A stretch of DNA of 64,000 nt from Kribbella monticola (GTDB lineage: Bacteria; Actinomycetota; Actinomycetes; Propionibacteriales; Kribbellaceae). The position numbers were made by a program, and so were the translations under genes. The first letter of the stretch is position 1, and every line of letters begins with the position of its first letter. Where the stretch lies: contig NZ_QFXK01000033.1 of assembly GCF_003261635.1 (NCBI RefSeq), forward strand, positions 248,001 to 312,000, in the 5' to 3' direction. This document shows, one piece after another, positions 18,001-26,883 of the stretch. Below the pieces are notes generated by a model, which was not told where the DNA came from, did not search any database, and was given only the letters and a program-made list of their open reading frames with translations.

Positions 18001-21000
18001 CAAGTCGCAGTACGACCCGGCCGGTCGGGTGAAGAGCACGACGAACGCCGACGACAAGACGACCACGGTCGACTACACCCCGGCGACCGGACCGGTCACC
18101 GCGACCGTGGTGACCCAACCGAACGGCCAGTCCTCGACGACCACGACCGAGCCTGCGTGGGGCGTCGAGAAGACGGTGGTCGATCCAGCCGGACGGCAGA
18201 CGGACACGGTCCGGGACCCACTCGGCCGGGTGCTGAAGACGTTCCTGCCCGGCCAGGACCGCGCAGTACCGAACGTGGAGAACAGCTACGCGGTCGACCA
18301 GGTCAAGCCCGGCGTCGTCACCACCAAGACGCTCAATGCCGACGGCGGCACCAGCCTGAGCGTCCAGCTCAGTGACGGCCTGCTGCGCAAGCGGCAGATC
18401 CAGACCGCGGCACCGGGCGGCGGCCGGATGATCACCGACCACATCTTCGATGCACGTGGTCTGGAGACCGCCGAGGTCGGTCCGTACTACAACGACGCCC
18501 CGCCAGGACCCGACGTGGTCACGCCCGTCGACGAGAAGAAGCTGCCCGCCAAGAAGACCACGGAGTACGACGACCAGGGCCGGCCGACGGTCGAGCGCTT
18601 CTTCTCCTTCGGCAAGGAGCTGTGGCACACCATGCACGAGACCACGGCCGACACCGAGACGATCACCCCACCGGCCGGCGAGCAGGCGACCACCAAGATC
18701 ACCGACATCCAGGGCCGGCCGATCGAACTGCGCCAGTACTCCGGGGACCCGGCGACCAGTGGCTACGACAAGACCACCTACGCCTACTCACCGGCCGGGC
18801 AACTCGCGAAGGTGACCGACCCGGCCGGCCACGTCTGGTCGTACGAGTACGACGTGCGGGGCAGGAAGATCAAGGACACCGACCCGGACAAGGGCGTGAC
18901 CACCTACACCTACAACGACCTCGACCAGTTGACGTCGACGACCGACGCGACCGGCAGCAAGCTGTCTTTCGACTACGACGACGCCGGCCGGAAGACGGCG
19001 GAGTACCAAGGCGACATCAGCGACGACAAGCTGATGGCCGAATGGAAGTACGACACCATCAAGCCGGGCTCACTGACGAGTTCGACCCGCTACGTCAACG
19101 GGGCCGCCTACACGACGAAGTACACCGGGTACGACGACGCCGGGCGGCCGACGGGCACCGAACTGGTCGTACCGGCCGTCGAGGGTGCGCTGGGCAAGAC
19201 CTATGCGGTCACCAACACCTACACACCGGACGGCCAGGTCGACACCACGACGCTGCCTGGCGTCGGCGGACTGCCCGAGGAAACGCTGAAGACCACGTAC
19301 GACGACGCCAACCTGCCGATCTCGCTCGGGGTGGACGGTGGTGAGACCTACGTCCGCGGCGCGGCCTACACGCCGTACAAGGAGACGGCGAGCCTCGCGA
19401 TGGGCCGCGGCGACAACTGGGTGCTGCAGACCTTCGACTACGAGGAAGGCACTCGGCGCGTCCATTCGACCGGAGTGGAGACCGCGACCGAGCAGGTCGA
19501 CCAGACGGCTTACAGCTATGACCCGGCCGGCAACATCACGAAGATCGCCGATACCCCGGCACTGTCGACAGGACAGGCCACGGATAACCAGTGCTTCAAG
19601 TACGACGCCTACCGTCGCCTGACGGACGCGTGGACACCCGGTGACGGCGACTGCGCGGCTACACCGACAGCGGGTGCGCTCGGCGGCCCTGCGCCGTACT
19701 GGCACAGCTGGACCTTCGACGTCACCGGCAACCGCAAGACGGAGAAGCGCACGTCCACCAGTGGTGTGACCACCAGCAACTACACGTATCTAACGGCCAA
19801 GCCGCACGCCCTCGACACTGTGACCACCACGGCCGGAGGCGTGACCAAGACCGACAAGTACACCTACAACGAACGTGGCGATCAGAAGACGCGTTCACTG
19901 GCAGGCGTCACGGACACCACCACCTTCGACGCCGAAGGGCATCTGGCCGAGGTCAACGGCAAGGGCAAGACGTCGTACGTGTACGACGCCGACGGCGAGC
20001 GCCTGATCCGCCACGACCCGACCGGCACCACCCTCTACCTGGGTTCGACCGAACTGTTCCTCAAGGCGGGCACTACCCAAGTCACCGGCACCCGCTACTA
20101 CAGCTTCGGAGACGCGACCGTCGCGATCCGCACCGGCAACAGCCTGCACTGGATCGCGAGTGACCTGCACGGCACCGCCACCCTGTCCATCGACGCGGAC
20201 AGCCTCGCAGTCGACCGCCGCCGCAGTACGCCGTACGGCGAAGCGCGTGGTGCCGTGCCGACCGCGTGGCCAGGCAGCCGCGGCTTCGTCGGCGGCACCA
20301 ACGACGACGCCACCGGCCTGGTGCATCTGGGCGCCCGCGAATACGACCCCACTCGAGGCCGGTTCATCTCCGTCGACCCGGTCATCGACTTCAGCGACCC
20401 ACAGCAACTCAACGGCTACGCGTACGCCAACAACAACCCGGTGAACTTCAGCGACGCGGATGGCAAGCGCTCCGTGATCGACGTGATTCAGGAGACGAAG
20501 GTCGTCCTCAAGACCATCACCGAACGGATCGTCTTCTACCAGAAGGAGATCATCAAGCTCACCATCTGGGCGGAGGTACTGAACAAGACGGCCTTCCTGG
20601 CCGCGCACTACGGCATGCACGAGATGGCAGACACGCTGTGGAAGCAGGTCACGGTCCTCCAGGAGGTGACCAAGAAGATCGTCCAGATCCGCAACCGGCT
20701 GGTCCGCGACGTCATCCGGATCACCCGGAAGATCCGTCGCTATGTCGGTCCCGACGAAGCAGCCGGCCTGGACCAACTCGCCAAGTCCGCCGCCTCCCTG
20801 ACCGACTCCAGCAAGGGCGCCAACGGCCTCTGGGCCCAGGTCGCCGCCCTCACCACCTTCCAAAACGCCTCCACCAACTGGGCAGCCGCCGCCAAACTGG
20901 TCAACACCCAAGGCGGCGGCGGAGGCGGTGGAGGAGGCGGTGGGGTCAACTTCACTCCCGACACTCCGAGTGAGGATCTGCCGATAAAGATCGGCTTCAT

Positions 21001-21385
21001 GGCTGTGATCGGCACGGAGTGGGCATTCATCGGCGGTGCCGCCGGCGCCGGAGTCGGCGCTGGAGTCGGAGCACTGGGTGGTATTCCCGGCGCCGTGGTC
21101 GGCGCCTTCCTCGGAGCCGTCATCGGCACTGGAGGCGGTATAGCGGTGGCCGGATTTGCCTACAACGACTCGATGGAGCCCGGTGGCTTCAACTGGTTCA
21201 AGGGAGCGAGTTGGGCCCTCGCCCCGGTGCCGTACCTCGCTGCGAACGGGATCGCATCCGGCCTGAAGGCTCTAGGTGCCGGGCCTCGTCAACCGGTAGG
21301 GCCGCCGCCGGTGATCGGGCCGGGGCCGCGGGCGTGGGGTGACCGGCAGGAGGTCCTGCCGCCGCCGGTGATCGCCGGGCACTGA
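15062..21385 (+). CDS. Secreted RHS/YD-repeat protein with glycine-zipper C-terminus
   Basis: A 2,107-residue exported protein with a GGAGG ribosome site and a signal peptide (VIGVLSIGLIAGAVKVPAEA). About residues 250-450 resemble the SpvB/TcdB-like N-terminus of RHS toxins (PMQVPPSLGGPRPDISLGYS). A long tract of YD repeats (YDPAGN, YDDAGR and similar) leads to the RHS core end GRFISVDPVIDF and NPVNFSDADG near 20,460. The roughly 300-residue C-terminus has a helical segment, eleven glycines in a row and a Gly/Ala-zipper membrane hairpin (IGGAAGAGVGAGVGALGG, then VVGAFLGAVIG). It matches no nuclease or deaminase toxin I recognise. No immunity-type gene follows on the same strand. Confidence 0.88.
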   Translation: MSRAITRAVIGVLSIGLIAGAVKVPAEAAVHRKPPALQKQREASVPVTVVKPSAGLPDHDGDRTVTKATAITWPKPGSAEVALSRPLGFTTSAGTAKAGDLPVKVGPTAAARHFGTATEKAAAAATPTRVKVDLLGRNGSQLRLRLSRTDGQVTAGPVALTVDYSSFAQTYGGDWANRLQLVKVPDCASCAATTLPTRNTGNGELSADVMAGGAPATYALQAAASSAAGDSTATSLSPTATWQVGGSSGDFNWSYPMQVPPSLGGPRPDISLGYSSGSVDGRTTSANSQSSWAGAGFELTPGGSIERRYASCASKSEQSGNNGTKVTGDLCWATDNATFTLNGAGGELVKDDATGVWHPRNDDGTKVEHLYGADNGDGGPDGTGVGGKGEYWVITDKSGTKFYFGKNRLPGSASSDPATNSVWTVPVFGNNAKDATHIDEPCHTASFATSYCDQAYRWNLDYAVDTHGNTMRLYYDVETNKYARNVTATSVSTYTSAGNIARIEYGQRTDQKFTAPAVAKVDFLTANRCYTGSLCTPADYPDTPLDQECTSTSNCNNHFYPTFWTKKRLAKVTTSIWRGTSFQPVNTWSFRQNYLDPQDNSRSPILWLDGITNTGLVGGALATPEMTFSAIMKPNRVIAVGDGLPAFKWPRVQSITYGTGGQLTVGYSDPQCSLPGNVPAAPDANAMLCHPIKWTPKDQAERQDWFHKYLVTEVSESDLASNAVPVRTTVEYEGAPAWRHDDEDGLVEVGQKTWSQWRGFGKVKVTKGAGSPDPQVTENTYFRGMDGDLKADGSTKSVQVTDSAGGTVTDANALSGAVREQSTLDGTTVVDRSITDPWISPTPTATRLNSWGTTKAYKTEEQAVRQDQQVAGGVRKSASENHYSADGVLEWTSDSHNAAVTTDDTCTRYEYTGNAALGIVELPTRKQTVSVGCDKAFSKEQVLSDQKTVYDDGVALGEARETQRLSGFDAAGKEIYQTVSKSQYDPAGRVKSTTNADDKTTTVDYTPATGPVTATVVTQPNGQSSTTTTEPAWGVEKTVVDPAGRQTDTVRDPLGRVLKTFLPGQDRAVPNVENSYAVDQVKPGVVTTKTLNADGGTSLSVQLSDGLLRKRQIQTAAPGGGRMITDHIFDARGLETAEVGPYYNDAPPGPDVVTPVDEKKLPAKKTTEYDDQGRPTVERFFSFGKELWHTMHETTADTETITPPAGEQATTKITDIQGRPIELRQYSGDPATSGYDKTTYAYSPAGQLAKVTDPAGHVWSYEYDVRGRKIKDTDPDKGVTTYTYNDLDQLTSTTDATGSKLSFDYDDAGRKTAEYQGDISDDKLMAEWKYDTIKPGSLTSSTRYVNGAAYTTKYTGYDDAGRPTGTELVVPAVEGALGKTYAVTNTYTPDGQVDTTTLPGVGGLPEETLKTTYDDANLPISLGVDGGETYVRGAAYTPYKETASLAMGRGDNWVLQTFDYEEGTRRVHSTGVETATEQVDQTAYSYDPAGNITKIADTPALSTGQATDNQCFKYDAYRRLTDAWTPGDGDCAATPTAGALGGPAPYWHSWTFDVTGNRKTEKRTSTSGVTTSNYTYLTAKPHALDTVTTTAGGVTKTDKYTYNERGDQKTRSLAGVTDTTTFDAEGHLAEVNGKGKTSYVYDADGERLIRHDPTGTTLYLGSTELFLKAGTTQVTGTRYYSFGDATVAIRTGNSLHWIASDLHGTATLSIDADSLAVDRRRSTPYGEARGAVPTAWPGSRGFVGGTNDDATGLVHLGAREYDPTRGRFISVDPVIDFSDPQQLNGYAYANNNPVNFSDADGKRSVIDVIQETKVVLKTITERIVFYQKEIIKLTIWAEVLNKTAFLAAHYGMHEMADTLWKQVTVLQEVTKKIVQIRNRLVRDVIRITRKIRRYVGPDEAAGLDQLAKSAASLTDSSKGANGLWAQVAALTTFQNASTNWAAAAKLVNTQGGGGGGGGGGGVNFTPDTPSEDLPIKIGFMAVIGTEWAFIGGAAGAGVGAGVGALGGIPGAVVGAFLGAVIGTGGGIAVAGFAYNDSMEPGGFNWFKGASWALAPVPYLAANGIASGLKALGAGPRQPVGPPPVIGPGPRAWGDRQEVLPPPVIAGH

Positions 21386-21394
21386 CCACTCGAC

Positions 21395-21433
21395 GGACCT
21401 GCTGCCCGGCTGATGCGGCCGGGCAGCGGGTCC
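21395..21433. terminator. Bidirectional terminator between convergent genes
   Basis: A long hairpin with arms GCTGCCCGGC (21401-21410) and GCCGGGCAGC (21418-21427), extended outward by GGACC/GGTCC past one mismatch. It fills the space between the RHS and racemase-like stop codons and can serve both strands. Confidence 0.8.
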
Positions 21434-22435
21434 TCAGTCCATCGAGACCTTGTCGAAGGTGGTGGTGGTGTAGCGGACGTCGACGCCTACCTCGTCGCCG
21501 ACGGCGGGTGGGGCTACTGAGGCGGGGAGGAAGAGCATGCTGGCCTGCATGTGTGGTGGTTCGGCGAACCAGCGTTGCTTGCCCTCGATCGTGAAGGGGG
21601 AGAGGGCGAGGCCGGCCGCGTCGAGGCTGCCCTTGGCCATGGCGATCGCGCGCTGGCGGACCGTGGCCGCCGCGGTGGGCGCCTCGAGGCCGACTCCGTG
21701 CGCGGTGCCGCCGGAGACGACCAGGATGTGCCCGTCACCGGTGACCCGGCGCTGGCGGTAGCCGACCCGCTCGCCACGGCGTACGGAATGGACGTCGAGC
21801 ACGGTCGCGCGGACGTCGAAGGCACCCCGGTCGCCGAGCCAGAGCGCCGTACCCATCCGGAGCTTCACGTTGTCGCCGATGTCGGCCAGCTTCTGGGCCG
21901 GGACGTGCGAGACCCACAGCGTGCCCGGGCGGACCGCCTGGGCCGCTTTGCCGAGTTCCTGCGCCTCCCGGACGTTCGCGGACGTGCCGCCCGCGCCCAT
22001 CGGGAAGTGCAGGGACCAGCCCTCGAACCGGATCCGGTCCAGCGCGTTCAGCAGCATCGTGTGCCGCAGTTCGCGGGCCCCGATACCGTGCCGGCGCATC
22101 GAGGTCTGGACCTCGATCAGTACCCGGCTACCGGCCGGGATCGAGACCAGGTCGGCCAGCCGGCTGACGGTGTGGATGACGTTCTTGCCCTGCGGGACCT
22201 CGAGGAACGGCCGCCACGGCGTGAGCACCACGACGTCGTCCTTGGAGTCCGGCGGCACCTCGTTGTAGGTGCCGACCGCGATCGTTCGGGCACCGAGGGC
22301 CCGCGACTCCGCGATCAGCCGCGGGTTGCCGACGCCGTACCCGTTGCCCTTGGCGACCGGGACGATATCGGGGTTCCACGTGGAACGGAGGTGGTCGCGC
22401 CATCGATCGGAATCGATGTGCAGGATCAGGGGCAT
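21434..22435 (-). CDS. Alanine racemase-like PLP enzyme (N-terminal barrel type)
   Basis: A 333-residue member of the alanine racemase/PLP-barrel superfamily. VPVAKGNGYGVG near the N-terminus carries the lysine expected to form the Schiff base with pyridoxal phosphate. GTLWVSHVPAQKL and LRMGTALWLG are later barrel strands. The C-terminal part is a beta domain (GDEVGVDVRYTTTTF). It is diverged from canonical Alr, so racemase activity and substrate are inference. ATG 22435 lies 5 nt after the FemX stop on the same strand, making a two-gene operon that suggests a role in peptidoglycan stem or bridge amino acids. Confidence 0.75.
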   Translation of the reverse strand: MPLILHIDSDRWRDHLRSTWNPDIVPVAKGNGYGVGNPRLIAESRALGARTIAVGTYNEVPPDSKDDVVVLTPWRPFLEVPQGKNVIHTVSRLADLVSIPAGSRVLIEVQTSMRRHGIGARELRHTMLLNALDRIRFEGWSLHFPMGAGGTSANVREAQELGKAAQAVRPGTLWVSHVPAQKLADIGDNVKLRMGTALWLGDRGAFDVRATVLDVHSVRRGERVGYRQRRVTGDGHILVVSGGTAHGVGLEAPTAAATVRQRAIAMAKGSLDAAGLALSPFTIEGKQRWFAEPPHMQASMLFLPASVAPPAVGDEVGVDVRYTTTTFDKVSMD

Positions 22436-22440
22436 GGTCG

Positions 22441-23571
22441 TTATCGCCGTCTCATGTAGAGGTCGAATGCGGTGTAGAGCGCCTTGTTCAACGGCAGATC
22501 CCACTCACCGACGTACTCGACGGCCTCGCCGCCGGTGCCGGTCTTGAACTGGATCAACCCGACATGCGAGTCGTTCGGGTCCAAGGTGTCGGTGATGCCC
22601 CGTAGGTCGTACACGAACGCGCCCGCTGCGAGCGCGTCCGACATCATGCGCCACTGGATCGCGTTCGATCCACGGACGTCTCGTTTGGCGGTCGAGCTGG
22701 CCCCGTAGGAGTACCAGGAGTGCCCGCCGACCCGGATCCAGATCGTCGAGGCGACCAGATCCCCTTCGTGGTACGCGTTGTAGAGCCGGAAGTCGCAGCA
22801 GTCGCCCGGCTGGTTGGCCATCGCCTCGTACATCTTGACGAAGTACGGCAGCGGCCGCGGCGTGAAGTGGTCCCGCTCGGCCGTCTCGACGTACAGCGCG
22901 TGGAAGGCCTTCAGGTCCTCCGGCGTTCCGACGGTGACCTCGACGCCGAGCTTCTCGGCCTTCTTGATGTTGCGCCGCCAGAGCTGGTTCATGCCCTTGA
23001 GCAGGTCGTCCGGCGTCTTGCCCGCCAGCGGCACCTGGAACACGTACTGCGGTTGGCCGGCCGCGAATCCCTCGACGGCCCGCGGCGCCTTCCAGCCGAG
23101 TGCGCGCAGCTGCGCCGAGACCGTCGCGCCGGACGGCTCGATCACGTCCGGACGGACGTCACCCAGCTTCGGCTGCTGGCCGCCGGCGATGGCGTCCTTG
23201 ATCGTCTTGGCGCTCCACCGCCGGGCCGGCACGGGCGGACCCATCCGGAGCCCGAACGCACCCTGCTCCTGAGCGTGCGCCGCGAGAGGACGCAGGTACC
23301 GGCCGAGGTCGATCGCGTCCCAGTCGATCACCGGGCCCTCGGGCAGGTAGGCGAGGTAGCGCTTGACCTTCGGCATCTGCCGGTAGAGCACCAGCGCGAC
23401 GCCGACCAACTGCTCCGGAGTAGCCGGGTCGAACCAGCCGAGCGACTCGGCCTTCCACTCGCTCTTCACCGCCGCCCAGCCCGGCGTCTGCAGGAAGCTC
23501 GCCGACGGCTGTGCGGTCAGATAGGCCGCGTGCTCGTCGGCGGAGATGGTCCGGATCCTCAAGTCGCTCAC
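22441..23571 (-). CDS. FemX/FemAB-type peptidoglycan bridge transferase
   Basis: A 376-residue FemAB family protein with two GNAT-like halves. These enzymes use aminoacyl-tRNA to add bridge residues to lipid II or UDP-MurNAc-pentapeptide in the cytoplasm. Typical blocks are FLQTPGWAAVKSEWK, LWRRNIKKAEKLGV, FHALYVETAERDHF, YSYGASST and NAIQWRMMSDAL. If the host has LL-diaminopimelate peptidoglycan with a glycine bridge, glycine addition is the likely reaction (inference). It is transcribed first in an operon with the racemase-like gene. Confidence 0.85.
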   Translation of the reverse strand: MSDLRIRTISADEHAAYLTAQPSASFLQTPGWAAVKSEWKAESLGWFDPATPEQLVGVALVLYRQMPKVKRYLAYLPEGPVIDWDAIDLGRYLRPLAAHAQEQGAFGLRMGPPVPARRWSAKTIKDAIAGGQQPKLGDVRPDVIEPSGATVSAQLRALGWKAPRAVEGFAAGQPQYVFQVPLAGKTPDDLLKGMNQLWRRNIKKAEKLGVEVTVGTPEDLKAFHALYVETAERDHFTPRPLPYFVKMYEAMANQPGDCCDFRLYNAYHEGDLVASTIWIRVGGHSWYSYGASSTAKRDVRGSNAIQWRMMSDALAAGAFVYDLRGITDTLDPNDSHVGLIQFKTGTGGEAVEYVGEWDLPLNKALYTAFDLYMRRR

Positions 23572-23574
23572 GGT

Positions 23575-23629
23575 CGGTCAGGTTACCGGGCGGGAGCGCC
23601 AGACCCCAGTCGAGCCGGAAACCTGACCG
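23575..23629. promoter_or_regulatory. Widely spaced inverted repeat, femX/tetR intergenic
   Basis: CGGTCAGGTT (23575-23584) and AACCTGACCG (23620-23629) are perfect 10-bp arms 35 nt apart in the divergent region between femX and the TetR gene. The wide spacing could allow looping or two half-sites, or a hairpin in the femX leader. Confidence 0.4.
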
Positions 23630-23731
23630 GATGCTGCCGATCCCGGTCGGGCCGCCGCCTCGCGCGATCGTGGGTCGGGACGGGTTTCGGCTAGGTTTGA
23701 GGATCGAGCGGACCAGCAAAGGGGGACTGCG

Positions 23732-24289
23732 ATGAGCGGGCGTCCGCTGCGGGCCGATGCGCAGCGCAACCGGGACCTGCTGCTGTCCGCCGCCGTCGAG
23801 GCGTTCTCCGTCTGCGGGCTGGACGCGACCCTGGACGCCATCGCCAAGAAGGCCGGCGTCGGGATCGGCACGCTCTACCGGCACTTCCCGACTCGCGAGG
23901 CGCTGGTCGAGGCGGCGTACCGCAACGAGCTCGCGGTGGTGTGCGACGCCGCGCCGGAACTCCTCGCCACGCTGCCACCCGCCGAGGCGACCCGCGCCTG
24001 GATGGATCGCTTCATCGACTACATGACCCGCAAACTCGGCATGGCCGACGCGTTGCGAGCGGTGATCGCGGCCGGCGCCGACCCGTACGCGCACAGCTTC
24101 GAACTGCTGGTCGGCGCGATCCAGCCGCTGCTGGAGGCGAGCTCCGCCGCCGGCGAGATCAGGTCCGATGTCGCGGCCGCTGACGTCCTGGTCAGTCTCA
24201 GCGGCGTCGCCCTGGCCGCGGGCGCGAACCGCGAGCAGGCCGGCCGGCTGCTGGACCTGTTGATGGACGGTCTGCGGTACGGCGCCTGA
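23732..24289 (+). CDS. TetR family transcriptional regulator
   Basis: A 185-residue one-component repressor. The N-terminal helix-turn-helix reads DATLDAIAKKAGVGIGTLYRHFPTR, the classic TetR recognition-helix form. The C-terminal helical domain (about residues 70-185) would bind an unknown ligand. A GGGG ribosome site precedes ATG 23732. It is followed 46 bp later by a short-chain dehydrogenase on the same strand, the likely target or operon partner. Confidence 0.88.
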   Translation: MSGRPLRADAQRNRDLLLSAAVEAFSVCGLDATLDAIAKKAGVGIGTLYRHFPTREALVEAAYRNELAVVCDAAPELLATLPPAEATRAWMDRFIDYMTRKLGMADALRAVIAAGADPYAHSFELLVGAIQPLLEASSAAGEIRSDVAAADVLVSLSGVALAAGANREQAGRLLDLLMDGLRYGA

Positions 24290-24335
24290 TTCGTTTGCCG
24301 CAAGCAACTATTCCGGCCGGCTCTAAGGTGGCGGG

Positions 24336-25052
24336 ATGGCAAGGGTGGCGTTGGTGACAGGTTCGGCGACGGGCATCGGCGAAGCGACGGCCAGGCGGCT
24401 CGCAGCCGACGGGATGACCGTGGTCGTGCACTCGCGAACCAGCCGGCCAGCCGGTGAGGCGCTCGCAGCGGAACTCGGCGGCACCTACCTGCAGGCAGAT
24501 CTGGAGAACGACTCCGAGGCGGCCGACCTGGTGCCGCGAGCGCTGGCCGAGCACGGACGCCTCGACGTACTGGTCAACAACGCGGGCATCAGCTGGCCGG
24601 TCCCACACGCAGACCTCGACGGCCTGACTGCGGCTGACTGGCGTCGCCTGCTCGACGTGAACCTGATCGCACCCTGGCTGCTCTGTACTGCGGCGTTGCC
24701 GTCACTCCGCGAATCCCAGGGCTCGATCGTCAACGTGACGAGCCACGCGGGTGTGCGGCCGAAGGGAAGCTCGATCGCGTACGCCGCGAGCAAGGCCGCT
24801 CTGAACCACGTCACCAAGCTGCTCGCGGCCGCTCTCGGACCCGACGTACGGGTGAATGCGGTGGCGCCCGGGCTGGTGGATACCGCGATGACTGCTTCCT
24901 GGACCGATGCGCGGGAGCTGTGGAAAACCGCGAGCCCGATGCGGCGGGCGGCGCAACCTTCGGACGTGGCCGATCTGATCGCCGCGATCCTCGCCAATCG
25001 CTATCTGACCGGCGAGGTGATCCTGCTCGACGGCGGGCTGAACCTGCGCTGA
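24336..25052 (+). CDS. SDR family NAD(P)-dependent oxidoreductase
   Basis: A 238-residue classical short-chain dehydrogenase. The cofactor motif TGSATGIG begins at about residue 9; NNAGISW follows; the catalytic residues are Ser in NVTSHAG and the pair in YAASK (YxxxK). The C-terminal YLTGEVILLDGGLNL is the usual family end. Arg in HSRTSRP after the second strand suggests NADP(H) preference. The substrate is unknown. It probably shares a transcript with the upstream TetR gene. Confidence 0.88.
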   Translation: MARVALVTGSATGIGEATARRLAADGMTVVVHSRTSRPAGEALAAELGGTYLQADLENDSEAADLVPRALAEHGRLDVLVNNAGISWPVPHADLDGLTAADWRRLLDVNLIAPWLLCTAALPSLRESQGSIVNVTSHAGVRPKGSSIAYAASKAALNHVTKLLAAALGPDVRVNAVAPGLVDTAMTASWTDARELWKTASPMRRAAQPSDVADLIAAILANRYLTGEVILLDGGLNLR

Positions 25053-25084
25053 GCTTTGTCGGTGGCTGCTTCTACGCTCGGGCG

Positions 25085-26299
25085 ATGCCGTCATCGCTGG
25101 GTCCCGACTTCAGGCGGTTGTGGACCGCCAACGCCGTCAGCTCACTGGGGAGCGGGATCGGGGCCGGCGCGCTTCCACTCGTCGCCGTGATCGCGCTCGA
25201 CGTAACCACCTGGCAGGTGTCGTTACTGGCCGCGCTGTCGGCGCTGGCGGGCGCCGCGATCGCGCTGCCGTCCGGCTCGTTCATCGAGCAGCGGCACAAG
25301 CGGCCGATCATGATCGCGGCCGACCTGACCCGGTTCGTAGCGCTGGCGAGCGTGCCGGTTGCGGCCGCTATTGACCTGCTCTCCTACGCCCAGCTGTGCG
25401 TCGTCGGCGTGCTGCAGGCCGGGGCCTTGATCGTGTTCAACTCCGCGAGCGGCGCGCACCTGAAGGCGCTCGTTTCGGCGGACGGTCGCGTCGAGGCGAA
25501 CAGCCGGTTCGAAGCGACCTACTGGACGTCGCTGAGCGTCGGTCCGCCGATCGGCGGCGCGCTCGTCGGGCTGGTCGGGGCAACCGTGACGCTGGGCGTG
25601 GACGCGGTGTCGTTCCTCTTGTCCGCGATCGGGATCCACCGGATCCGGCAGCCCGAGCCGGCGCCGGAACGATTGGCCACCCGGCCGAATCTCGGGTCGG
25701 GCTGGAAGTACATCCTCGAGCACCGCGGGCTGCGCGCGCTGTTCTGGAACTCGCAACTGTTCGGCGGGCCCGTGATGATGACCTCGCCGCTGCTCGCCGT
25801 ACTGATGCTGCGCGACCTGCACCTGAAGCCATGGCAGTACGGCGTGGCGCTCGGCGTACCGTGCCTCGGTGGCGTGATCGGTGCCCGGCTCGCGCCGCCG
25901 CTCACCCGCCGCTTCGGGCTGCACCGGATGCTGATCGTCTTCGGCGTACTCCGCACGCCGTGGCTGCTGTTGTTGCCTTTGGCAACGCCTGGCACGGGCG
26001 GGCTGGTACTGATCGTGCTGGTCGAGACCGGGCTGCTGATCGCGGCCGGCGCCTTCAACCCGTCGTTCACGACCTACCGGATGGAGGCGACCGAAGACGG
26101 CTTCATGGCGCGGGTGCAGACGTCCTGGTCGATCACCTCCCGCACGGTCCAGCCCGCCTTCATGGCCGCCGGCGGCGTACTGGCCGGCCTCACCAGCCTG
26201 CGCGCAACGCTCGTGATCGCGGGCGCTCTGTGCCTGGTGAGCGCCTTCGTCCTCCCCTGGAAGTCAGCCGAGCCAGCACCGTTACCCCTGCCTGCCTGA
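25085..26299 (+). CDS. MFS transporter, EntS-like
   Basis: A 404-residue protein with about twelve membrane helices. It begins SSLGPDFRRLWTANAVSSLGSGIGAGALPL, shown here only as evidence for the MFS_3/EntS-type opening (FRRLW, SSLGSG). The cytoplasmic loop between helices 2 and 3 has QRHKRP. It would export a small molecule by proton exchange; the substrate is unknown. ATG 25085 is preceded by GGGCG, 32 bp after the dehydrogenase stop. It converges with the Nudix gene 10 bp downstream. Confidence 0.8.
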   Translation: MPSSLGPDFRRLWTANAVSSLGSGIGAGALPLVAVIALDVTTWQVSLLAALSALAGAAIALPSGSFIEQRHKRPIMIAADLTRFVALASVPVAAAIDLLSYAQLCVVGVLQAGALIVFNSASGAHLKALVSADGRVEANSRFEATYWTSLSVGPPIGGALVGLVGATVTLGVDAVSFLLSAIGIHRIRQPEPAPERLATRPNLGSGWKYILEHRGLRALFWNSQLFGGPVMMTSPLLAVLMLRDLHLKPWQYGVALGVPCLGGVIGARLAPPLTRRFGLHRMLIVFGVLRTPWLLLLPLATPGTGGLVLIVLVETGLLIAAGAFNPSFTTYRMEATEDGFMARVQTSWSITSRTVQPAFMAAGGVLAGLTSLRATLVIAGALCLVSAFVLPWKSAEPAPLPLPA

Positions 26300-26309
26300 T
26301 CGGCAGTCG

Positions 26310-26849
26310 CTAGATCAGGTCCATCGCCATGGCGAGTCTGACCAGGTTGCCCATCAGGCCGTCGTTGTCGTCGGCCTCGTCGAGGAACACGATCGCCTTC
26401 TCCGGCGGCATGACCAGTACCTCGACCACCTGCTCTCCGTCGGGCGGGTTGGTCGGTTCCCCGTCGACCACGACGTCAGTGACCACGTTGATCCAGTAGG
26501 ACACGGGATGCGGCAGGTGTTCGCGGTACGGCGCCGGCCGGCGATGATCGGCCCGGTGTCCACCGAGCCATGTCAGCGGGCCGGTGATCCGGGCGCCGGC
26601 CTCCTCGAGCAGTTCGCGGCGCGCGGTCTCCTCGATCGGCTCATCGGGTTCGCGGGTACCGCCGGGCAGGAAACGCCAGCCGAGATCGTTGCGGCAGACG
26701 ACGATCCCGCCCTCGGCGCGGGCGACCACGTGCACGTTGCTGATCAGCTCGTCCGGTGGCTGCTCCAACGTGAACTGGGCGTCCAGATCCCCCCAGTGCC
26801 AGAACGTCGGCGCGAACAACTGAGGAAACCGCTCGGCCCAGGTCTGCAT
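26310..26849 (-). CDS. Nudix hydrolase
   Basis: A 179-residue protein with a complete Nudix box (GGTREPDEPIEETA followed by RRELLEEAGA), the metal-binding helix that hydrolyses nucleoside diphosphates linked to another group. N-terminal residues 1-40 (WAERFPQLFAPTFWHWG) are an extension seen in some actinobacterial members. The substrate is unknown. ATG 26849 fits the fold; an upstream extension would run into the divergent membrane-protein gene. Confidence 0.85.
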   Translation of the reverse strand: MQTWAERFPQLFAPTFWHWGDLDAQFTLEQPPDELISNVHVVARAEGGIVVCRNDLGWRFLPGGTREPDEPIEETARRELLEEAGARITGPLTWLGGHRADHRRPAPYREHLPHPVSYWINVVTDVVVDGEPTNPPDGEQVVEVLVMPPEKAIVFLDEADDNDGLMGNLVRLAMAMDLI

Positions 26850-26883
26850 GCCCCATTCTCTCTGCCTGCGGTACCGTCCGCCC

